This document shows positions 18,162 through 25,891 of a stretch of DNA of 64,000 bases, piece by piece. The stretch is from Wenyingzhuangia sp. 2_MG-2023 (GTDB lineage: Bacteria; Bacteroidota; Bacteroidia; Flavobacteriales; Flavobacteriaceae). The stretch lies in contig NZ_JAUOSB010000008.1 of NCBI RefSeq assembly GCF_030548295.1, positions 1 to 64,000 on the forward strand, read 5' to 3'. The notes beneath the pieces are model-generated. The model did not search any database, was not told the DNA's origin, and saw nothing but the letters and a program-made list of their open reading frames with translations. The number at the start of each line of letters is the position of its first letter. The stretch's first letter is position 1. Made by a program: the position numbers and the translations under genes.

Positions 18162-21100
18162 TTAATTTTTCTTAATGAGTTCTGAAGGAGATATACCATG
18201 TAATTGCTTAAAAATCTTAGAAAAATAAGATTTGGATTCTATTCCTATTTGATATCTTACTTCTGATACATTGTAGCCTTCATTACTTTTTAACATTTCA
18301 GCCGCTCTTTGAAGTCTATAATTTCTAATATAAACATTAGGTACTTGCCCGGTAAGTTTTTTTAAACGTCTGTAAAATTGTACAGAGCTCAAACCTATTT
18401 CTCTAGATAATTCTTCTACTCCAAATTCTGAATTGGATAAGTTTTTTTCAATTATTTCTACGATTTGAGATATAAAAAGTTCATCTCTTTTTGACAATTG
18501 AAATTCATTTTTTGAAAGGTCACTTTTCTTAGAGAAATGTTCTTTTATTTTATAATTGTTTTCAATAAATCGATCTATTCTTAATTCTAAATGTTTTATA
18601 GAAAAAGGTTTGCTTAAGTATTCATCAGCACCATACTCTAATCCCTTGATAGTGTCTTCTATAGTTCCCAAAGCTGTAAGCATTAATACGGGTATGTGCC
18701 AAGTTTCTGGATTTTTCTTTAGGTTTTCACAAAGTTCATACCCGTTCATTTCAGGCATCATAACATCGCTCACAATAAGAAGCGGTTCTTTAATTTTTAG
18801 TATTTCAAGGGCTTCAATACCATTGTTAGCTATGGTTACGTTGTATTTTAAAGACAATTCATTGTTCAAGAAATTTTGAATATCCTTTTCATCCTCTACT
18901 ACTAAAATAGAGGGTTTTTCTTTGTTTTGCTGCTCATCAGAAGGGACTAATTTTTCTTCTATCTTTGATGAAACAGGTTTCCATTCATTCACCAATGGTT
19001 TGTTATTTTTTTTCACAGGAGATACTTCAAGATCTTCATTGTTTTTTGATGGTATTTTTACTGTAAAACAAGTTTCAACTCCGGGATTACTTTTTGCGAA
19101 AATCTCTCCTTCCATCAAATCTACTAGTGATTTACAAAAAGACAAGCCAATACCTCCTCCTTTTATATCACCATCGGCACTACCTAATTGATAAAAACGT
19201 TCAAAAATATTGTCTATATCTTTAGGTTCTATTCCTTTACCATTATCAATTACATCAATTTTAATCCATTTTTTATTTGCAATAATTTCTATTTCTGCTT
19301 TAATTTTTATGATACCTTGTGAAGATGTATGTTTAAAAGAATTTGATAGTAGGTTAAAAACAATTCTTTCAATATTTTCAAGATCTACAATAATTTCTTC
19401 ATTGGGATTGTTTATTTGATGAGAAAAATCTAAATCTTTTTCTATTGCGTATCCTTCAAATGCTTCCGTAGCTGGATAGATAATATCTCCTAAAGATACT
19501 TTACTATAATGCAATCTAACTTGTCCTTTTTCAGCTTGTCGGAAAGTAATTAACTGATCTACTAGTTGAATTAGTCTTGTGGTATTTTTTTTAATAATTG
19601 TTAGATATTCGTTATTGGCTTGGTCTGTATTGTTAGCAATAATACGTTCTAATGGCCCAGATATTAAGGTAAGTGGTGTTCTAAATTCATGTGATAAATT
19701 TGTGAAATAACGAATTTTACCATCATTAATGGTTTCTAATTTTTCTTTTACAATTTCATCGTATTTAATAATTTGTTTTAACTTTTCATGGTGAATAGAG
19801 TAATATACAACTCCAACAGCTATTGATATGAATAGTATTAAAAGAAGAGAATAGCTCCACCAAGTCTTATACCAAGGGGGGATTACTTTTAAAAATAATT
19901 TTCTTTCTGAAGTACTCCAGATACCGTCTGAATTGGCTGCTTTTGTTTTAAAAATATACGCTCCACTAGAAAGGTTTGTATAGGTTACGATTGCCTTCCC
20001 TTTTTCTACCTTAATCCAATCTTTATTAAACCCTTCTAATGTGTATGATAACTGATTTTTAGAAGGAGTAGAGGTTTGGTCAACAGTTAAATTAAAGGAA
20101 ATTATTCTTTCTTTTTCGTTTATTGTGATAGAGTCTGTTTTTGTAATGGATTTTTTGAGTATTGTTTCTCCACTAACTTCTTCTCCTATTTTTACGGGCT
20201 TGTTGTTTATTAAAAATTCAGATATTAAGACATTTGGAGTCTGCTTGTTTACTTTGATATTTTCGGGTTTAAAAATAGTTAAGCCCTTTAAGCCTCCGTA
20301 ATAAAAATAACCTGATTTTCCTTTACAATAAGCAGCTTCTCTAAAATTATTTTGTTGAAGACCGTCTCTAACATCGTAAGAGTTTGTTCTGTGGTTTTCA
20401 GTATTAAATTTAACCAAGCCTTTGTCTGTGCTTATCCAAATGATTGAATCCGTATCTTTTAAGATGCTATAAATTACGTCATTTGATAAAATATCGTTTT
20501 CTCTTAAATCTTTTATTTCTGTTGGATTTTCTTCTGAATCAAAAGAAAGTTGATACAAGCCATCTCCGTAGGTTCCTATCCATAAGGATTTTTTTTCTCT
20601 ATGTAATGAAAAAATATCTTCAGTACTTAGTTTAAATCCATTATTCTCTTTGTTTGTTATATTTATTTGTTCTCCATCAAAAGATGTTTGAAGCAATCCT
20701 TTATTGGTTCCAATCCAAATATTATGATTGTCTTTTAGTATGGTTTGAACTCTTATTGGGCTTAAATCAATTAAAGATTTTACGTTTAGAATAGAATTGT
20801 TGTTGCTATTTAATTGAGACCATGGATTTTTTACCACTAAAATTCTATTACCTCCAAAAAGAATATTGTCATCATCTAATTCAATAATTTTTCTGGTTAA
20901 ATTTGTTTTTAGGATTGTTTTTTGATGCTTTAATGTTACTTTTTTGAATTTTTTTAAAGTTGGATTGTATACTATTAAAGAGAAATCTGTTCCAATCCAA
21001 ACAAAACCTTTTTTGTCTTCATAGAGGCATCTGACAACATCATTTTTTTCAATGGGAATTTGAATGTTTTTAAATTCAAGTTTGTCAATCGTTTCTTTGT

Positions 21101-22262
21101 TTATGATTTGATTACTGATAACCAGTGGGTTGTGGTATGCGGAAATCCATAGTTTTCCATTTCTATCCTCTAGTATCGAGTTGATTAAATTATCTGGAAT
21201 TGAGTTTGAATCGTAAGGATTGTTCGTGTAATTAAAGAATGGTTTTTGGTTCAAATCTAATTTATTGAGGCCTCCTTGTGCAGTTCCAATCCATAAAACA
21301 TTATAATTATCTTTGAAAATAGTTTTTATATAATTGCTACTAATTCCTTTTCTTTTCTTCGAATTATAACTGTATTGAGTAGTCTCTTTTTTATCAGTAT
21401 TGTATTTAAATAATCCGTGACCTCTGGTACCAAACCAAATATGACCTATGTTATCTTCATAAATAGTTTCAATATATAGTTCTTGTTTTTGTTTTGTTCC
21501 AAGTGTTTCTAAAATATAACTGACATTACTTTCTAAAGTGGTTTTATACCCTCCAGTATTCGTACCAATCCAAAAAACACTTTCTTTTTTAAAAATACTA
21601 GTAACATTTAGAGGTTCAAAATTTTTGTATCGAATCAATGATTCAATAGATAATTCTTTAATGTCACGTTTACTACCAAGCGTAATTTTTTCCAATCCAT
21701 AGGTGGTGGCTAATAATATATTGTCAGCATCTTTAAAAATAAAATCATTGATGATATGTGTTCTTGAAAATTGACTTAACAAATTTTTTGAGATGTTAAA
21801 ACTTGCTGTTTCTATGTTTATGGGAGTACAACAATAAATACTTTTTTCTCCAGAGAACCATATTCTACCTTCAGAATCTTCTCTTACTTTAGTTATTGAA
21901 ATTTCTTTTTCTAACGGAATGGTCACAAATTTTTCTAGTGAAGGTAGGTAAGCATTCAACCCTTTATTTGTTGCAATCCATAAGATGTTATTTGAATCAT
22001 TATAAAGATACTTGATAGAATTACTGATAATTTTCCCATTGGTCTTAGATTTTGAAGTAAACGTTCTAAACTGATAACCATCGTGTTTTATAAGTCCATT
22101 TGGAGTTCCATACCATAAAAAACCATAAGAATCTTTCGTAATACTACTAATAGTATTTTGACTAAACCCTTCTTTATTAGTGAATTTCTCAAAATTTTGA
22201 GCATTTATTGAAAGTGTAAATAGGATAAAACTAAAATATTCTATTAGTCGAAATTTCTTCAT
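18162..22262 (-). CDS. Hybrid two-component system sensor-regulator (HTCS) of the PUL
   Basis: This is a one-protein signalling system that senses glycan fragments in the periplasm and activates PUL transcription. A signal peptide is followed by a long periplasmic part of two-component propeller repeats (many IWIGT, LWIGT and IWFGT type motifs) and a Y_Y_Y domain. The membrane segment lies at about residue 805. The histidine kinase shows SHEFRTPL with the phosphorylated His and an ATPase domain with GGIGLSF. A receiver domain has VVEDE and SDVMMPEMNG, and the end is an AraC-type DNA-binding domain. The frame is open back to a TTG at 22298, but that codon overlaps a -7-like element (22296-22303). 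The ATG at 22262 gives a normal signal peptide, so I chose it. It has its own terminator. Confidence 0.96.
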   Translation of the reverse strand: MKKFRLIEYFSFILFTLSINAQNFEKFTNKEGFSQNTISSITKDSYGFLWYGTPNGLIKHDGYQFRTFTSKSKTNGKIISNSIKYLYNDSNNILWIATNKGLNAYLPSLEKFVTIPLEKEISITKVREDSEGRIWFSGEKSIYCCTPINIETASFNISKNLLSQFSRTHIINDFIFKDADNILLATTYGLEKITLGSKRDIKELSIESLIRYKNFEPLNVTSIFKKESVFWIGTNTGGYKTTLESNVSYILETLGTKQKQELYIETIYEDNIGHIWFGTRGHGLFKYNTDKKETTQYSYNSKKRKGISSNYIKTIFKDNYNVLWIGTAQGGLNKLDLNQKPFFNYTNNPYDSNSIPDNLINSILEDRNGKLWISAYHNPLVISNQIINKETIDKLEFKNIQIPIEKNDVVRCLYEDKKGFVWIGTDFSLIVYNPTLKKFKKVTLKHQKTILKTNLTRKIIELDDDNILFGGNRILVVKNPWSQLNSNNNSILNVKSLIDLSPIRVQTILKDNHNIWIGTNKGLLQTSFDGEQINITNKENNGFKLSTEDIFSLHREKKSLWIGTYGDGLYQLSFDSEENPTEIKDLRENDILSNDVIYSILKDTDSIIWISTDKGLVKFNTENHRTNSYDVRDGLQQNNFREAAYCKGKSGYFYYGGLKGLTIFKPENIKVNKQTPNVLISEFLINNKPVKIGEEVSGETILKKSITKTDSITINEKERIISFNLTVDQTSTPSKNQLSYTLEGFNKDWIKVEKGKAIVTYTNLSSGAYIFKTKAANSDGIWSTSERKLFLKVIPPWYKTWWSYSLLLILFISIAVGVVYYSIHHEKLKQIIKYDEIVKEKLETINDGKIRYFTNLSHEFRTPLTLISGPLERIIANNTDQANNEYLTIIKKNTTRLIQLVDQLITFRQAEKGQVRLHYSKVSLGDIIYPATEAFEGYAIEKDLDFSHQINNPNEEIIVDLENIERIVFNLLSNSFKHTSSQGIIKIKAEIEIIANKKWIKIDVIDNGKGIEPKDIDNIFERFYQLGSADGDIKGGGIGLSFCKSLVDLMEGEIFAKSNPGVETCFTVKIPSKNNEDLEVSPVKKNNKPLVNEWKPVSSKIEEKLVPSDEQQNKEKPSILVVEDEKDIQNFLNNELSLKYNVTIANNGIEALEILKIKEPLLIVSDVMMPEMNGYELCENLKKNPETWHIPVLMLTALGTIEDTIKGLEYGADEYLSKPFSIKHLELRIDRFIENNYKIKEHFSKKSDLSKNEFQLSKRDELFISQIVEIIEKNLSNSEFGVEELSREIGLSSVQFYRRLKKLTGQVPNVYIRNYRLQRAAEMLKSNEGYNVSEVRYQIGIESKSYFSKIFKQLHGISPSELIKKN

Positions 22263-22295
22263 AGTTGTAAAATATTTATTTTTCTTAGATAAAAC

Positions 22296-22303
22296 CAAAA
22301 TTA
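22296..22303 (-). promoter_or_regulatory. -7 element of the HTCS gene
   Basis: TAATTTTG on the minus strand fits the Bacteroidota consensus TAnnTTTG and lies 33 bases before the chosen ATG at 22262. No copy of the PUL operator box is seen next to it, which fits constitutive low-level expression of the sensor. Confidence 0.4.
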
Positions 22304-22447
22304 ATTGTTTTTATTACGGTTTTTCTATCGTCTTCTATTTGTATCACTATTACTCCAATAGAGTTGTATGCGTCTATTTTAAGAATAGTTGAGGATTACA
22401 AATTCCTTTAAGCGGAATAGTTTATCAGTTAAATTTTATAAAGTAAA

Positions 22448-25400
22448 CTAATTTTTTAGTATCGTTTTATAGGCTATAGATCCATCTGTAAATACAAATC
22501 GGAGAAAAAAGGTTCCGTTTGATAAATGACTCATGTCGATCGTATCGGTTAATGTGTCTATCGTTAATAATAGTCTCCCTGAGATATCAAAAACTTCTGT
22601 TTTTAAACTTTTTTTAGATAAAAATAATTGAGCGTTTACGGGAATTGGACTTGCAGTAAAATTAAACTTCTCAATTTTAGCATTACTTAGATGATTCACT
22701 TCTGAAATTGTATAAGTATGAGTAATTGGGCAGCCAAATTGATCATAAGTAACGATATAATTTCCTAAACTACTCTCTGTAATTGGAGTTATCTCAAGAA
22801 CTCTACCTGTTTTAGAGAGATTGTTAGGGCCTGTCCATTGCCAGTTTTCTTGTGTACCTGTAGAAATAATTCCGTTTTCTATAACTACGGGTCCGAAAGT
22901 TATCTTATTCACTGAGTTTACATCTATTTCTAGATCGGAGTTAGATGTCCAAGCAGCAGCATCAATTTTTGATTGTACTCCAATACTTGATTCAGGTGGA
23001 GTAGTACCTAAATAGTATTTAATGACTGCAGTTCCATCTCCAGTAATGTCTTGATTGACATTGTATACCAAATCAAATAGTTCAGTTTCGGTATTGTAAT
23101 TAACTTGCCAAAAATCTTTTCCATGCAGAGATTGGTCTACAAGTTCCCAACAATTATCGTAAGATTTCCATAAAACAGGGTTTGTAATAGCACTCAATCC
23201 TGAAAACACGATTGGAACATAACCTCTACCTCCTGTAATAGTTACTTGAGCTGTGTTGTTAGAGGTTTCTACCGTAAGAGGATATGTTGTGTGTACTGTA
23301 TTTGTTGAAGATGTTGCCGTTATTTTATTCCCAAGAGATTCTCTATAAAGTAATTCGTACGAGTTAGCATAAGTTGTTAATGCATTTGAGAAATTTTCAT
23401 TAGGACCATAATAGTCTGTTTTTTGTTTGGGTAATACCGCAACTTCCACTAACAATTCTATTTTATCACCTTTTGTAAATGATGTTATTTCAGGGGGTGT
23501 TACCAAACAATAGGAGGTTGGATTGGTTCCTACACTTGCTGAAAATCCTTTAGAACTTGATCTTTCCATTAGATAAGGTGTGTTGTTTTCAGTTCCATTA
23601 AAAGTTGCTGAATAATCTCTGATAATCATTCCATTATTGGTGTCAATTTCAATATCACTATCCGCTCCTTCATAGTACAACCCGTCTCCTGCCCATACCC
23701 ATGGGTTTTCTCCTGTTAATGCAGTTTCACTTGTAGTATAGTCGTTAGATCCATCATTTGTTGGCGTAAATTGACCAACCATTCCAGTATCATCTCCATA
23801 CACAATGCTTTGAGCATTGTATACATTGTAGTTATCACCTCCTAATTGGAAAATATCAAACCGATCAAATGTGGTGTTTTCTAGTGCTTCAACAGTTATT
23901 TTATAATAAAGTCTGGTAAAATCATCAGACCTATTTAGGTAAAAGGTATAATCAAATTTTAACTTTTCGTCTTCAGAAATAGCAGAAATAGCGGTTTCCG
24001 TTAAATTAGGTGAATAGGCTTTAAATTGTGTTTTTACCTGTGCATGATGATTTCTAGTTCCATTACCATCTTCATAGATCAGCATATCTATTCCACCCAC
24101 ATTCCCCGTCCATCCACATTCTATAGATGTACCACCATAGGCTTCATTAGTCACTAAAAATGGACGAAGATCTGCTCCAATAGCATTTCCAAATTCATAA
24201 TCAGGAGAGTGTGTCATGTTTTCTCCAAAGCTTCCTAAGGCAGCTTCTAACCATCCACCTCTTGGAACTCCAGAACCAACCACTGATAATTGATGGGATG
24301 ATGCAGTATAGGTTTCTCCCCATTTTGCACCAGTTCTTTTGTAAACTAAGCTAAGTGTTGTGTTTGCAGGAATCACTATTTCTGTATATTCTTTAATCCA
24401 TGCCCCTGAATAGAATTGTGAGGTACCATCGTGCCAATTTTTAGAAACTTGTAAGGGCAAACCTGAAGGGTCTCCATTCGCGTTGCAAATAATAGAGTTA
24501 AAACCAACTACATTCACTGCGGGAAGTTGTCTGAAACATACTTTAGTAATTTTATCTTCAGAGGTAGTGTTCGTAAATGCCAAATCAATACTCTGTAGCC
24601 TATCTGTTGTTGCACAATTATTATATCCCATACCATATCTAGGAATATCAATATAGTGTATCGCATCATTGTCATCATAAGAAATAGCTGTTATTTCTTG
24701 AGTGGCAGGGGCTGTTTGTGAAGCAGTAATTGTTATTTCTTGTTCCTCTTCAAAAGCCTCAGTAAATTGTGTGGAGAGATTTTCTGTAATAGCAAAACAG
24801 ATGATACTTATTTGATAAGCTGTGTCAGTTACTAAATCTTGTTGTTTTGTCGTTACGGTAATTTCATTTCCATTAATACTTACAGTTTCTGCATTTATTC
24901 CTCCTTTTAGTACAAACCCTTTGTTGTCTAATGCGTATGCATGTAGTTGTCCTGAATTATAATAGTGTATGTATTCTGAAGGAATCTCAATTACTAGTTG
25001 TAGCTGACCATTGCTAATATCTTCAGTTGGTTTTACGTGAAATGTGATTTTAAATCTGTTATGCCAGTTCGTAAAATCTATACCCGTGTGGTAAGTATTT
25101 ACAGGAGCATCTCCATTAAAGTTGGTGCTAACAAATCGTCGATTTGACCATACTCCATATTCAGCCATTTGACTATCTCGAGCACCTATGCCTGTTGGAC
25201 TGTTGTTTTTATTATAAATAACAACACCACTTTGAAGAATTGCATAGTCAATATCTCCAGTGTAATTGTTGGGGAAAATAGCGGAGTTTAAAAGTGAAAA
25301 CCCTTCTTTTTGCGAAGAATGATCATTATTTACAAGCAGGCTATTTATTGATAAGTTTGTGTAGTCGATGTTTAACGCATAGCTACTCGTGTAGTTTGTA

Positions 25401-25597
25401 AAACTTCGATCACCAGAGATAGAAGTTTTCCAGTTGTTGTTCCAATAAGTATAGTTATAGGAATTGGTGAAATTGTCAAAAGAAGCTTGGTTAACGGAGG
25501 TTAAATTATTTTGAGAAAAACAGAAACTCAAACTTAAAAAGATAAGTGTTTGTAATGCTTTTGTAATGGAATGGTTACCTCTTAAGTTTTTGTTCAT
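22448..25597 (-). CDS. Large secreted protein of unknown family with T9SS sorting domain (paralogue of the 878-residue protein)
   Basis: I do not recognise a family. A signal peptide (about 1-29) is followed by roughly 840 residues highly similar to the neighbouring 878-residue protein, apparently all-beta, with conserved AEYGVWSNRRF, WHNRFKITFHVKP, IDIPRYGMGY, NHHAQVKT and YYGPNENF. After YYLGTTPP at about 868 it continues with an Ig-like part and a T9SS sorting domain (about 982-1049, with LSNGTFFLRF). It is thus exported to the cell surface or released. Position at the head of a fucan-type PUL that otherwise lacks a recognisable endo-acting enzyme makes an endo-hydrolase, lyase or glycan-binding role plausible, but no catalytic motif is known to me. 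Confidence 0.75.
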   Translation of the reverse strand: MNKNLRGNHSITKALQTLIFLSLSFCFSQNNLTSVNQASFDNFTNSYNYTYWNNNWKTSISGDRSFTNYTSSYALNIDYTNLSINSLLVNNDHSSQKEGFSLLNSAIFPNNYTGDIDYAILQSGVVIYNKNNSPTGIGARDSQMAEYGVWSNRRFVSTNFNGDAPVNTYHTGIDFTNWHNRFKITFHVKPTEDISNGQLQLVIEIPSEYIHYYNSGQLHAYALDNKGFVLKGGINAETVSINGNEITVTTKQQDLVTDTAYQISIICFAITENLSTQFTEAFEEEQEITITASQTAPATQEITAISYDDNDAIHYIDIPRYGMGYNNCATTDRLQSIDLAFTNTTSEDKITKVCFRQLPAVNVVGFNSIICNANGDPSGLPLQVSKNWHDGTSQFYSGAWIKEYTEIVIPANTTLSLVYKRTGAKWGETYTASSHQLSVVGSGVPRGGWLEAALGSFGENMTHSPDYEFGNAIGADLRPFLVTNEAYGGTSIECGWTGNVGGIDMLIYEDGNGTRNHHAQVKTQFKAYSPNLTETAISAISEDEKLKFDYTFYLNRSDDFTRLYYKITVEALENTTFDRFDIFQLGGDNYNVYNAQSIVYGDDTGMVGQFTPTNDGSNDYTTSETALTGENPWVWAGDGLYYEGADSDIEIDTNNGMIIRDYSATFNGTENNTPYLMERSSSKGFSASVGTNPTSYCLVTPPEITSFTKGDKIELLVEVAVLPKQKTDYYGPNENFSNALTTYANSYELLYRESLGNKITATSSTNTVHTTYPLTVETSNNTAQVTITGGRGYVPIVFSGLSAITNPVLWKSYDNCWELVDQSLHGKDFWQVNYNTETELFDLVYNVNQDITGDGTAVIKYYLGTTPPESSIGVQSKIDAAAWTSNSDLEIDVNSVNKITFGPVVIENGIISTGTQENWQWTGPNNLSKTGRVLEITPITESSLGNYIVTYDQFGCPITHTYTISEVNHLSNAKIEKFNFTASPIPVNAQLFLSKKSLKTEVFDISGRLLLTIDTLTDTIDMSHLSNGTFFLRFVFTDGSIAYKTILKN

Positions 25598-25644
25598 TTT
25601 CAGTTTGATAGTTATTCATTAAGGTACTAGAAGTTATAACTAAA

Positions 25645-25700
25645 CAAATTAACTGATAATTAAGGGATGTTAGTAGCTTGAATCTTTCGATATGTTGTAC
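25645..25700 (-). promoter_or_regulatory. Candidate promoter and PUL-regulator operator of the 1049-residue gene
   Basis: The 30-base box at 25671-25700 is identical to the box before the 878-residue gene except for one base. It is followed after 18 bases by TTAATTTG (25645-25652), one base off TAnnTTTG. Box and start codon are 74 bases apart, against 76 for the paralogue. The surrounding sequence is not similarly conserved. Confidence 0.65.
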
Positions 25701-25732
25701 GAGTAAATTCTAATATGCATAAAAAGAGATCT

Positions 25733-25852
25733 TTAACTATTCTGTAATTCATAATGGTTTTTTGTCCATATTAGCTCTCTTTTATCTAGGGAAGTAGTAT
25801 CGACAAAAACTTCAATTAGATATTCTGTTCTTCTGTCTTTGATTTCGTTCAT
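25733..25852 (-). CDS. Possible 39-residue small protein
   Basis: An ATG-started frame of 39 codons lies between the stop of the 878-residue gene and the promoter of the 1049-residue gene. The product is charged (it begins MNEIKDRRTEYLIEVF) and has no signal peptide, membrane segment or motif that I know. Start and stop fit neatly between the neighbours, but a frame of this length can arise by chance. It does not resemble the missing C-terminal domain of the upstream gene. Confidence 0.25.
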   Translation of the reverse strand: MNEIKDRRTEYLIEVFVDTTSLDKRELIWTKNHYELQNS

Positions 25853-25891
25853 AAATATTTTCTATTGATTGAGAAAATGAAGTGAGAAATT